DNA of 64,000 nucleotides from Sphingopyxis sp. H053 (lineage in GTDB: Bacteria > Pseudomonadota > Alphaproteobacteria > Sphingomonadales > Sphingomonadaceae). Position 1 is the stretch's first letter. Every line of letters starts with the position of its first letter. The stretch is from positions 1 through 64,000 of the forward strand of contig NZ_LNRU01000003.1 of the NCBI RefSeq assembly GCF_001468225.1, given 5' to 3'. The position numbers and the translations under genes are program-made. Positions 1 through 8,023 of the stretch are shown here, piece by piece. The notes beneath the pieces were generated by a model that saw only the letters and a list, made by a program, of their open reading frames with translations, did no database searches and was not told where the DNA came from.

Positions 1-1175
1 AGCCGACGCCGGTCGATCCCGATCCGGTCGACCCCGCGCCGCCGGTGACGATTACCGATCCGCCACCGGCACCGACGCCCGAGCCGCCGCCGGCGCCCGA
101 ACCCGCAGCGCCGCCGCCGCCGCCCGAACCGCCGGCCGAACCCGCGCCGCTGCCCCCGCCGACCCCCGACCCGGCCGCCGAACCGCCGACGCCCGACGCG
201 ACTCCGGTGGTCGCCGAGGCCGGCGAAGTCGTTCCGCTCTTCCGCCCCGAGGTCGCGGCCTTTGTCGCGGCGGTGCCCGTCGCGCATCATCTGGCGTCGG
301 CGACGCTCGGCACCTTCCACGAGCGCCGCGGCGAGCAGGCGCTGCTGCGCGGCGGCGGGATGCTGCCCGCGACATGGGGCCGCGTCTTTGCCGAGAATAG
401 CGACATCAAATGGGACGGCGACGTCGCGCCCTCGCTCGACGGCGACCTCTCGGGTTTCCAGATCGGGCAGGATTTTGCCGGCTGGGGCGAGGATGGCGGG
501 ACGAACATCCGCCTTGGCGCCTTTGTCGGGCGATCGTCGACCGACGGCACCGTCCGCGGCGGCGCGCTCGGCTGGAACGACCTGACCGTCGGCCAGATCG
601 ACGTCAAGGCGACGAGCCTTGCCGGTTATGCGACTTTGGTCGGGACAAGCGGCTGGTACGTCGACCTGGTCGCGATGCACAGCTGGTTCGACGGCACCGC
701 CGCCGCCAGTTCGGGCATGGCGATCGACATCGACGGCACCGGCTGGACCGCATCGCTCGAGGCCGGATATCCGATCGCGCTCTCGGGCAAGTGGACGCTC
801 GAACCGCAGGCGCAGCTCTTGTGGCAGCAGGTCAAGCTCGACGACCGCGCCGACGCCTTCTCGACGATCGATTTCGCCACGGGCGACGTGCTTACCGGGC
901 GCGCCGGGCTGCGCCTCCAGGGCGAATATGGCAGCTTCCAGCCCTATCTCCACGCCAGCCTGTGGCACGGCTTTTCGGGCGACCAGTCGACGCGCTTCGG
1001 CACCGATCCGATCCGCACCGACCTCGGCCGCACCGAGGCCGAGGTCGGCGCCGGGCTGATCGCACGCCTCGGGACAAGCGTCGCGGTGCATGTGAAGGGC
1101 GATTATGCCTTCGACGCCGACGGGCCGCGCGGCCGGCGCTATGGCGGCACGGTCGGGGTGACGATCCGCTGGTAG
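1..1175 (+). CDS. Autotransporter C-terminal beta-barrel, partial (5' end outside window)
   Basis: The frame is open from the left edge, so this is the C-terminal part of a larger gene. The first ~65 residues are a Pro/Ala/Glu-rich linker typical of the spacer between passenger and barrel. From about codon 110 the protein has the autotransporter beta-domain pattern: GMLPATWGRVFA, then alternating aromatic/hydrophobic strands (GWYVDLVAMHSWFDG, YGSFQPYLHASLWHGF) and a final strand ending in a C-terminal aromatic residue (TVGVTIRW), as expected for outer-membrane insertion. The family secretes or displays an N-terminal passenger, which cannot be identified here. The GTG at 45 is internal and not a start. 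Confidence 0.88.
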   Translation, partial: PTPVDPDPVDPAPPVTITDPPPAPTPEPPPAPEPAAPPPPPEPPAEPAPLPPPTPDPAAEPPTPDATPVVAEAGEVVPLFRPEVAAFVAAVPVAHHLASATLGTFHERRGEQALLRGGGMLPATWGRVFAENSDIKWDGDVAPSLDGDLSGFQIGQDFAGWGEDGGTNIRLGAFVGRSSTDGTVRGGALGWNDLTVGQIDVKATSLAGYATLVGTSGWYVDLVAMHSWFDGTAAASSGMAIDIDGTGWTASLEAGYPIALSGKWTLEPQAQLLWQQVKLDDRADAFSTIDFATGDVLTGRAGLRLQGEYGSFQPYLHASLWHGFSGDQSTRFGTDPIRTDLGRTEAEVGAGLIARLGTSVAVHVKGDYAFDADGPRGRRYGGTVGVTIRW

Positions 1176-1179
1176 GCGG

Positions 1180-2403
1180 TCAGGCGGGGAGCAGCGCTTT
1201 CAGCGGGGTTTCGGTGTCGGCGAGCTGCCCGGCCGTCGCCACCAGCCCCGCGGTGACGATCATGCGGCCCTGGACATAGTCCTTGGTCGCATTGACGCAA
1301 TCGATCGCGATCACCTTGCCCGCCTTGAGGTACACGACCGAAAAGCTGCGCGTGGCGGGATCGCCGCGCAGCACCGCCTGGTCATGGCCGGTCGAGAGGC
1401 CCGCAGTCTGGAGCTTGAGGTCGTACTGGTTCGACCAGAACCAGGGGATCGCATGATAGGGTGCTTCGTCGCCGACGATACCCTTTGCGACGACATTCGC
1501 CTGGTCATTGGCATTCTGCACCGATTCCAGCCGGATTTCAGCGCCCTCGGCGAAGTCGTTCACATGCGATGCGCAGTCGCCGATTGCATAGACATCGGGC
1601 AGGCTCGTCTTGCAGAGGCGGTCGACGCGCACGCCGTTGGCGCAGTCGGCCCCCGCGGCGATCAGCGGCTCGACCGCGGGCACGATACCGATACCGACGA
1701 TGACGAGATCGGCGGGGATCACCTCACCGTCGGCGAGGCGGACGCCGGTGACCTTCGTCTCACCCTCGATCGCATCGACGCACACGCCGAGCCTGAGGTC
1801 GACGCCATGGTCGCGGTGCTCCTTTTCGTAGAAGCGCGACAGGTCCGCGCCCGCGACGCGCGCGAGCACGCGGTCGAGCGCTTCGAGGAGCACGACCTTC
1901 TTGCCCGCCTTGCTCAGCACCGCCGCGGCTTCGAGCCCGATATAGCCGCCGCCGATCACGACGATCTGGCCCGCGGTTTCCGACGCCGCCTTCATCGCGT
2001 CGGCATCGGCGCGCGTACGAACGCCTTGCACGCCGGGCAAGTCGCCGCCGGGGATCGGGAGCATACGCGGGGATCCACCAGTCGCCCAGACAAGCTTGCC
2101 ATAACCGATCGTCTCGCCGCCATCGGTGGTGACGGTGTGCGCGGCCGGATCGACGCGCGCGACGCGCTTGCCGAGCAGCATCGTGACTTCGCGCTCGTCC
2201 CAATATTTGGCGGGGCGCAGCTGGATGCGTTCGAATTCCTTCTCGCCCGCGAAATATTCTTTCGACAGCGGCGGGCGTTCGTAGGGAAGTTCGGGCTCTT
2301 CGCCGATGATCGCGATGGTCCCTGCAAATTTCTGCGTGCGCAGCATGATCGCCACCTGCGCTCCGCCATGACCCGCGCCCACTATCACCACGTCGAACTG
2401 CAT
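1180..2403 (-). CDS. FAD-dependent ferredoxin reductase (rubredoxin/putidaredoxin reductase type)
   Basis: A 407-residue flavoprotein. It opens with an FAD Rossmann motif ([14 protein letters not shown]), has a second dinucleotide motif for NAD(P)H near residue 150 ([18 protein letters not shown]) and the C-terminal FAD signature YAIGDCA near residue 285. Size and order match reductases that pass electrons from NADH to a small ferredoxin serving P450s or oxygenases. ATG 2403 is preferred because the FAD motif starts right after it; the open frame extends 19 codons further upstream without family resemblance. No ferredoxin or oxygenase lies beside it, so its partner is elsewhere; the P450 at the right end of the window is a possible but unproven client. 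Confidence 0.9.
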   Translation of the reverse strand: MQFDVVIVGAGHGGAQVAIMLRTQKFAGTIAIIGEEPELPYERPPLSKEYFAGEKEFERIQLRPAKYWDEREVTMLLGKRVARVDPAAHTVTTDGGETIGYGKLVWATGGSPRMLPIPGGDLPGVQGVRTRADADAMKAASETAGQIVVIGGGYIGLEAAAVLSKAGKKVVLLEALDRVLARVAGADLSRFYEKEHRDHGVDLRLGVCVDAIEGETKVTGVRLADGEVIPADLVIVGIGIVPAVEPLIAAGADCANGVRVDRLCKTSLPDVYAIGDCASHVNDFAEGAEIRLESVQNANDQANVVAKGIVGDEAPYHAIPWFWSNQYDLKLQTAGLSTGHDQAVLRGDPATRSFSVVYLKAGKVIAIDCVNATKDYVQGRMIVTAGLVATAGQLADTETPLKALLPA

Positions 2404-2512
2404 CGTCTTCGTCTCCGACTGCTCGCCGGTGCCCCTCGCACGCGTCCGCGGGCGAGGCAAGCCGCCGTGGCCTCGCGATGGCGAAAGAAAATCTTGAAGG
2501 CGGAAGGGTCGT

Positions 2513-3226
2513 TCAGGCCGACAGGCCGGCGAGCCATTCGGTGATCATAGCGCGGCCTGCCGCCACGGCGGACGGGCCATGCTGCCGGTGAAGGTCTCGC
2601 ATTCCGTTCACGCTTCCACCGGTTTCGCCCAACGCCTCGGGCCATTGGCGCAGCCATTCGTCGAACCGCGGATCGAGCCCCATTTCGCCGTGAAACTGCA
2701 GCGCCAATATATTGCTGCCGCGGCGGAATGCCTGGTGCGGGTAAGCGGGCGTCGATGCCAGCAATTCGACGTCATCGGGAAGGTCGAAGGTGTCGCCGTG
2801 CCAATGGAGCACGGGCACGCCGGCAAGGTGGCGCGGCGGCGAGGCCGTGTCGACGAAGCTCAGCGGGTGAAACCCGACCTCCTTCGCCGGCCCCGGATAG
2901 ACACGCGCGCCCATCGCCGCGGCGATCATCTGCGCCCCGAAGCACACGCCGAGCGTCGGCCGCCCCGCGTCGAGCCGGCGCGCAAGCCGGCGGAGCTGGC
3001 AGGCGATCCACGGATGCGCGTCCTGCTCATAAACCCCCATCGGACCGCCCATCATGATGAGCAGGTCGGGCTCGCCCAGGTCGACGGTGCCGAAATTCGT
3101 ATCGGAGACGTCGATACGCGCCAGCACATATCCCGCGGCCTCGATCGGTTCGCGATATCCGGCGATCCCTTCGTGCGGGACGTGGCGGATGATGAGTCCG
3201 GTTCTGGTCTTTTGCTGCGGTGACAT
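2513..3226 (-). CDS. Class I glutamine amidotransferase-like protein
   Basis: About 237 residues with the class I glutamine amidotransferase core: an oxyanion strand [13 protein letters not shown], a nucleophile elbow [10 protein letters not shown] carrying the catalytic Cys, and LQFHGE supplying the catalytic His and Glu. Stand-alone proteins of this type resemble the GATase domain of GMP synthase and are often annotated as GMP synthase-like; some are gamma-glutamyl hydrolases or cyclic-peptide hydrolases. ATG 3226 is taken as start because homology begins just after it; a TTG at 3283 would add 19 residues. No neighbour indicates the substrate. Confidence 0.85.
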   Translation of the reverse strand: MSPQQKTRTGLIIRHVPHEGIAGYREPIEAAGYVLARIDVSDTNFGTVDLGEPDLLIMMGGPMGVYEQDAHPWIACQLRRLARRLDAGRPTLGVCFGAQMIAAAMGARVYPGPAKEVGFHPLSFVDTASPPRHLAGVPVLHWHGDTFDLPDDVELLASTPAYPHQAFRRGSNILALQFHGEMGLDPRFDEWLRQWPEALGETGGSVNGMRDLHRQHGPSAVAAGRAMITEWLAGLSA

Positions 3227-3328
3227 TTCGGGCGATGAATCGAGTGGTTGCTGCGCTGTTTCGAACGCACCCTGTCTAGCCAAGTCATCGCCCCGATGTC
3301 ACTCTACCAAAGCAGTAGAGATACTGTT

Positions 3329-3369
3329 GCGGCCCGTAGCTGAGCTTGGCTCCGTTCGCTACGGGCCGC
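3329..3369 (-). terminator. Strong stem-loop downstream of the leucine dehydrogenase operon
   Basis: A perfect 12-bp inverted repeat (GCGGCCCGTAGC at 3329-3340 paired with 3358-3369) with a 17-nt loop lies 10 bases beyond the stop codon of the small gene at 3380. There is no clear U-tract, so this is a probable but not classical terminator of the minus-strand two-gene unit. Confidence 0.55.
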
Positions 3370-3379
3370 CATTGGCTCG

Positions 3380-3625
3380 TCAGGCCAGCTCGGCGACAAG
3401 CTCTTCCAGTTCCGACCCCGTGACCGCGACGACTTCGCCCAGCTTCGCCGCGATGATCGCCGCCTGCCCGGGCGGAAGCCCCGCGACCGTCACTTCGATC
3501 CGCATATGCGTCGGCAGGACCTGCATCGCCATCGCGCTCGGCACGATTGACCGCTGCGCGAAATAATTGGCGACGCGCGGCAGCGATTGCGGATCGAGGA
3601 TCGCGTCTACCCGGAAGCGGTGCAT
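3380..3625 (-). CDS. Small conserved hypothetical protein, ACT-like, coupled to leucine dehydrogenase
   Basis: An 81-residue protein (start MHRFRVDAILDP) whose ATG overlaps the stop of the upstream leucine-dehydrogenase-type gene by one base (TGATG), so the two are translationally coupled. The pattern of an N-terminal strand, a PQSLPRVANYFAQR helix, a strand around IEVTV and a final helix resembles the small ACT fold of amino-acid-binding regulatory subunits. No catalytic residue is evident. Coupling suggests a regulatory or accessory role in branched-chain amino-acid metabolism; this is inference from position and fold impression. Confidence 0.6.
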   Translation of the reverse strand: MHRFRVDAILDPQSLPRVANYFAQRSIVPSAMAMQVLPTHMRIEVTVAGLPPGQAAIIAAKLGEVVAVTGSELEELVAELA

Positions 3626-4677
3626 CAGGCCGCCTCGCGCTGCGCGCCCGCGATCACCTCTTCGGCCATCTCGTCGGCGACGAGCGCGGGCGATCGCCCT
3701 TCGCGTGCCGCGCGTTCGAGCAGCGCGCCGACGCGCGGCGCGATTTCGGCGACGCGAAGCTTCACATCATCCGCGTCTTCGCCCAGATATTCGGCCGACA
3801 CGTTGATGATCCCGCCGGCGTTGACGACATAGTCGGGCGCATAGGCGATGCCGCGTTCGAGCAGCAGCGCGGCGACGTCGGGGGTCGCAAGCTGGTTGTT
3901 CGCGGCGCCGCAGACGAGCCTCGCCTTCAGCCGGGCGACCGTCTCGCGGTCGAGCGCGCCGCCGAGCGCGCAGGGCGCAAAGATGTCGGCCTCGACCGAC
4001 GCGATCTCGGACACGTCGACGACCTCGGCACCGTGCACCGCCTTCAGCCGATCGCGGCGCGCCGGATTGACGTCGGCGATCACCAACCGCGCACCGGCGT
4101 CGGCGAGGCGGCGACACAGGTCGGCGCCGACATTGCCGGTGCCCTGCACCGCCACGGTCAGCCCCGCCAGATCGCGCCCCAGTGCGAATTCGGCCGCGAC
4201 CTGCATCGATTCGAAGACGCCCCTGGCGGTCCACGGCGACGGATCGCCGCCCGCGCGTCCCGCCACCGCGGGCAGTCCGGCGACATGGCGCGAGACCGAG
4301 GCGACCTCCTGCATGTCCTCGACCGACGTGCCGACATCCTCGGCGGTCACATACATCCCGCCCAGATTTTCGACCGCGCGGCCGAACGCGCGGAACAGCG
4401 CCACGCGATCAAATTCGCCTTCGGGACGCCGCAGCACCGCCTTCGCGCCGCCGAGCGGCAGCCCAGCCAAGGCATTCTTATAGCTCATGCCTTCGGCAAG
4501 CCGCACGGCATCGCCCAGCGCCTGCTTCATGTCGGGGTAGGACCACAGGCGGCAGCCGCCCGCCCCCGGCCCTAATGCGGTCGAGTGAATCGCAATAAAT
4601 CCGTCGAGCCCCGCTTCGAGATCATAGAGCCGCACGCATTCGAGCGGCGGGGCCAGACGGGCAAGACGGACGACCAT
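3625..4677 (-). CDS. Leucine/valine/phenylalanine dehydrogenase family protein
   Basis: A 350-residue Glu/Leu/Phe/Val dehydrogenase. The N-terminal part has the substrate region GPGAGGCRLW and MSYKNALAGLPLGGAKAV, containing the two conserved lysines; the second half has the NAD Rossmann motif VQGTGNVGADLCRRL. The family catalyses NAD-dependent oxidative deamination of branched-chain or aromatic amino acids. ATG 4677 is supported by an AAAGGAGT ribosome site. The gene is divergent from an Lrp/AsnC regulator across 125 bp and coupled to the ACT-like gene downstream. Exact substrate cannot be fixed; leucine is the commonest annotation. Confidence 0.9.
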   Translation of the reverse strand: MVVRLARLAPPLECVRLYDLEAGLDGFIAIHSTALGPGAGGCRLWSYPDMKQALGDAVRLAEGMSYKNALAGLPLGGAKAVLRRPEGEFDRVALFRAFGRAVENLGGMYVTAEDVGTSVEDMQEVASVSRHVAGLPAVAGRAGGDPSPWTARGVFESMQVAAEFALGRDLAGLTVAVQGTGNVGADLCRRLADAGARLVIADVNPARRDRLKAVHGAEVVDVSEIASVEADIFAPCALGGALDRETVARLKARLVCGAANNQLATPDVAALLLERGIAYAPDYVVNAGGIINVSAEYLGEDADDVKLRVAEIAPRVGALLERAAREGRSPALVADEMAEEVIAGAQREAA

Positions 4678-4741
4678 GAAACATACTCCTTTGATTGAGC
4701 GTGCCTTGTCGCATTTCCGCCTTGGGCATTCTTGATCGATT

Positions 4742-4760
4742 ATCGGCTGCCTATGCCGAT
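4742..4760. promoter_or_regulatory. Candidate Lrp/AsnC operator in divergent promoter
   Basis: ATCGGC at 4742-4747 is mirrored by GCCGAT at 4755-4760, a 6-bp dyad with a 7-nt spacer in the 125-bp gap between the leucine dehydrogenase gene and the Lrp-type regulator, in an AT-richer patch. Divergent dehydrogenase/AsnC pairs are commonly autoregulated. The match is short, so this is a candidate only. Confidence 0.35.
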
Positions 4761-4802
4761 TTTTGCATGTTATGATCCGAAGAATTGCCATATGGGGATG
4801 AA

Positions 4803-5273
4803 ATGACCGATCTTGATCCATTCGAGATAAAGATTCTCCGCGAATTGCAGCGCGACGCGAATCAAACGACGGCCGAGATCGCCGAGCGCGTCGGACTGTC
4901 GGTCTCGCCGTGCTGGCGCCGCATCGACCGGCTCGAGCGCGAGGGCTTCATCAGGAAGCGCGTCGCGATCATCGACCGGCGCAAGGTCGGGCTCAACGCG
5001 CATGTGTTCGCGCAGGTCAAGCTCAACGCCCATGGCCGCGCCAACCTCGACGAATTCAGCGCCGCGATACAGGGATTTCCCGAGGTGCTCGACGCCTATG
5101 TGCTGATGGGCACGACCGATTTCATGCTGCGGATCGTCGCGAAGGACATCGACGCCTATGAACGCTTCTTCTTCGACCAGCTGAGCAAATTGCCGGGGAT
5201 ACAGGAAATCAATTCGACGGTGGCGCTGTCCGAAATCAAGGCGACGACCGAGCTGCCGCTGGGCCAGGATTAG
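4803..5273 (+). CDS. Lrp/AsnC family transcriptional regulator
   Basis: A 156-residue regulator. Residues 1-60 form the AsnC-type winged helix (DPFEIKILRELQRDANQT followed by AEIAERVGLSVSPCWRRIDR), and residues ~70-150 form the RAM ligand-binding domain with the GTTDFMLRIVAKD core. ATG 4803 follows a GGGGAT ribosome site; an in-frame ATG 18 bases upstream lacks one. It is divergent from the leucine dehydrogenase gene, which is its most likely target, with a branched-chain amino acid as effector. Confidence 0.93.
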   Translation: MTDLDPFEIKILRELQRDANQTTAEIAERVGLSVSPCWRRIDRLEREGFIRKRVAIIDRRKVGLNAHVFAQVKLNAHGRANLDEFSAAIQGFPEVLDAYVLMGTTDFMLRIVAKDIDAYERFFFDQLSKLPGIQEINSTVALSEIKATTELPLGQD

Positions 5274-5318
5274 GCGGCGGACCGCCCCCGCTTTGCCGGC
5301 GTCGAAGGCGAACGGCGA

Positions 5319-7088
5319 TTATAGCCGATCCATCCGGAGCCAGGCCTTGTCGCCGATCCACGCGTTCGACAAGGCTTTGTCGGCAGCCGCGGCCTCCAGC
5401 CTTTTCCCCTGCGCCGCCTCGCTGCGGCCAAGCCCGTACAGCGCCCAACCGTTGTTCGGCGTCTGCGCCAGCGCGGCGCGAAAGGCGTCGCTCGCTTCGC
5501 CATAACGCCGCGCGCGGAACAGCGCCGCGCCGAGCGACTGCTTCACCGGATAATACCAATAGGCTGGCTCCTGATAGGGAATGCGGGCCTCGATCGCGAT
5601 CGCCTGGCGATAGAAGCCGATTGCCTCGTCAGTGCGGCCTAGCCTGCTTGCGAACCGGCCGCGCGCCACCAGCTCGGCGAGCTCGACCAGATCCCCCGCC
5701 GGCACGCCTTGGTCGATCATCGACTTCATGGCATCCGACGTCCGTATCCGGGTCATCGCGGCCAGTTCGCGGTCGAAGGCCTTGCGGTCGCGAAGCCCGG
5801 CATAGGCGATACTGCGGGCGAAATGCCGCATCGCCGTCGGATAGGCGAGGCTCGGATCGGGCGCCGGCATCGCCAATATGGCTTTTGGATCGGCAAATTG
5901 CGCCATCGCAAAATAGGGCGCCGCGTCGATCGACTGGATCCACGCGATCTGCGCTGACGTCTTGGGGTCGAGGACGGTCCGCAGCCGCCGCGCCTCGCGA
6001 ATAGCGGTAGGCATGTCACCCGCCATTTGCGCCGACGTCACGATGAAGTGGATATTGTGCGGATAATAGCCGTAGCGCACGAGCCCGTTGTCGCCGGCGC
6101 TGCGGATATATTCCTCGTCGGCGCGCGCGGCGGCGATGTTGACGCGGATCGAATCGGCGTGGCGACCGCGCAGCTGATAGATATGCCCCGGCATGTGGAC
6201 GAGATGCGCCGCGCTCGGCGCCGACGGGTTCGCCAGCCGGTCGGCCGCCGCCTCGGCGCGCTGCGGGTCGCTCGCTTCCACGAGATGGATATAGAGATGG
6301 TTCGCCTGGACATGGCCGGGATTGCGCTTCAGCACCGTCTCGACAAGCCGCACGGCCTCGCCGCTCCGGCCGACCGATGTCTTCTTGTCGGCCTCCCAAT
6401 AGTTCCACGGGCTCGTATTCATCACCGCCTCGGCCGTGAGCACCGCCACATCGTCGTCGCCCGGAAACCGGCGCGCGACGTCAAGCATCGCATCGGCATA
6501 GCCGGCATCGAGCGCGGCGCGGTCGCTTCCCGGATCGCGCGAATAGCGCTTCGCGACGGCTTCGATCAGCGCCCGCTCCATCGGCGTGGCGGTGCTGCGA
6601 AGCGCCATCGCCCGGTCCATAGCGTCCAGCGCGGCACCGCGATCGCGCTCGTCCATCGGCGCATTGATGTTGGGGCCGAGCGCGACGGCTTCACCCCACC
6701 AACACATCGCGCAATCGCGGTCGAGCCGCTGCGCCGCGCGAAACGAGCGCACCGCGCCCGCATGATTGAAGCCATAGGTCAGGAGCAGCCCCTGGCTGAA
6801 ATAGCGCCGGGCCTGATCCTTGTTCGTCGAGACCGGAAACGGCGAGGTCGTGAGGTCCGGAAAGAGCGGTATCGGCCTGCCCTCGCTCGCCGGCGCCGCG
6901 AACGCCGCCGCGACAAGGAGATTCTGCGCCAAGGACGAACCCGCACGCCTGGCGCCGCAAAACAGGGTCGCAAGACGGCTCGGATCCAGCGCTTCGAGCG
7001 CGGCCGCCGAAAAGGCCGGCGGCGGCGCAAAGCTCGTCAGCGAAATCCCGATCCCCACTATCGCCGCGGCTTTGAATGGGCCAAGCAT
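5319..7088 (-). CDS. Secreted tetratricopeptide-repeat protein
   Basis: A 589-residue protein. ATG 7088 follows AAGGGGAT and begins a signal peptide (MLGPFKAAAIVGIGISLTSF) with a likely cleavage after FSA. Repeated helical segments of TPR type occur at YFSQGLLLTYGFNHAGAVRSF, in the middle, and near the C terminus (RARRYGEASDAFRAALAQTP, NNGWALYGLGRSEAAQGKR). A CAMCWWGEA motif is typical of a family of exported sphingomonad TPR proteins of unknown function. It is convergent with the Lrp gene and not obviously in an operon. Binding or scaffolding is the family expectation; no enzyme signature is seen. Confidence 0.8.
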   Translation of the reverse strand: MLGPFKAAAIVGIGISLTSFAPPPAFSAAALEALDPSRLATLFCGARRAGSSLAQNLLVAAAFAAPASEGRPIPLFPDLTTSPFPVSTNKDQARRYFSQGLLLTYGFNHAGAVRSFRAAQRLDRDCAMCWWGEAVALGPNINAPMDERDRGAALDAMDRAMALRSTATPMERALIEAVAKRYSRDPGSDRAALDAGYADAMLDVARRFPGDDDVAVLTAEAVMNTSPWNYWEADKKTSVGRSGEAVRLVETVLKRNPGHVQANHLYIHLVEASDPQRAEAAADRLANPSAPSAAHLVHMPGHIYQLRGRHADSIRVNIAAARADEEYIRSAGDNGLVRYGYYPHNIHFIVTSAQMAGDMPTAIREARRLRTVLDPKTSAQIAWIQSIDAAPYFAMAQFADPKAILAMPAPDPSLAYPTAMRHFARSIAYAGLRDRKAFDRELAAMTRIRTSDAMKSMIDQGVPAGDLVELAELVARGRFASRLGRTDEAIGFYRQAIAIEARIPYQEPAYWYYPVKQSLGAALFRARRYGEASDAFRAALAQTPNNGWALYGLGRSEAAQGKRLEAAAADKALSNAWIGDKAWLRMDRL

Positions 7089-7281
7089 CACAATCCCCTT
7101 CCCCAAAAGGTGACCAGAAACAGCAACGCCCAAATATCACGAATAGATTACGCGCCAAAACCGAATCTTCATCGTATTCTAATCCACTAATATTCAACGC
7201 AAGTTCGGATAACATTTATTCGAGCGCGCCTGCTCAGCCCCGAATGACTTGGGGAATTTTCGCCGCAGGGACGCCCCCGCC

Positions 7282-7309
7282 CCGCCGCGATCCGTAGAGA
7301 CCGCGGCGG
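7282..7309 (-). terminator. Stem-loop downstream of the thioredoxin/DsbD operon
   Basis: CCGCCGCG at 7282-7289 pairs with CGCGGCGG at 7302-7309 around a 12-nt loop, 25 bases past the stop of the thioredoxin-like gene. The rest of the 246-bp gap up to the TPR gene start holds no convincing gene. Confidence 0.5.
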
Positions 7310-7334
7310 AACGGACGGCAACGGAGCCCAGCGA

Positions 7335-8006
7335 TCAGGTCTTCGTCGAAGCCGCCTCATCGGCATATTTGATCGCACAGCCATAAGGTTGGGCAAAGGC
7401 AGTGGTGACCGGACGCCCCGCGGCATGGTCGTCGAGCGCGGCGCGCACGAAATTCCTGGCGCCGGCGAGGTCCTCGACCTTGTTCGTCGGCTTGTCGTCG
7501 ATGCCGCCGGCATAGATGATGCGCCCCTCGCCATCGATCACGCGCATATCGGGCGTGGTCTTCGCGCCATAGGCCCGGCCGGTCGCGCCGGTCGGATCGA
7601 GCAGCAGATGGGTAAAGCCCGCATTGAATCGCTGACCCCAGTTTTTCGCGCTCTCACCCTCGACATAGCCTTGCTCGCCGGGCGCCGAAGAGACGATCGT
7701 CAACCACACGACGCCGTCGGCGACAGCCTCCTTCTGTAGCTTCTGCATCGCGCCGCTATAGTGTTTTTTGACGTAGGGGCAGCCTTCGTTCGTCCATTCG
7801 AGCACGACGGTCTTGCCGCGGAAATCGGCCAGTGAGACCTGCTTTCCGTCGGCGCTCGCGAGCTGGAAGGCTGGTGCCACCTGGCCCCCGGCGTTCGCCG
7901 CCGCCTCCTTGCCGGCGGGCTGATCGGCCTTCTGCTCGGCCTGCTGGCCGCATCCGGCGAGCAGCAGGACCGATGCGGCGGCGAAGGAAAATACTGAATA
8001 TCTCAC
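7335..8006 (-). CDS. Thioredoxin-like (AhpC/TSA-type) periplasmic lipoprotein
   Basis: A 223-residue protein starting at GTG 8006 after GAGGAGA. A lipobox (LLLAGC) ends the signal peptide, then a short Gln/Lys/Ala-rich linker, then a thioredoxin-fold domain of the redoxin kind (FQLASADGKQVSLADFRGKT). The active-site region is EGCPYVKKHY with one Cys; a second Cys sits near the C terminus (QPYGCAIKY). Such proteins reduce peroxides or thiols in the periplasm. It follows the DsbD-type gene with a 17-bp gap, so DsbD very likely supplies its electrons. Confidence 0.85.
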   Translation of the reverse strand: MRYSVFSFAAASVLLLAGCGQQAEQKADQPAGKEAAANAGGQVAPAFQLASADGKQVSLADFRGKTVVLEWTNEGCPYVKKHYSGAMQKLQKEAVADGVVWLTIVSSAPGEQGYVEGESAKNWGQRFNAGFTHLLLDPTGATGRAYGAKTTPDMRVIDGEGRIIYAGGIDDKPTNKVEDLAGARNFVRAALDDHAAGRPVTTAFAQPYGCAIKYADEAASTKT

Positions 8007-8023
8007 GGCTAATCTCCTCTCGG

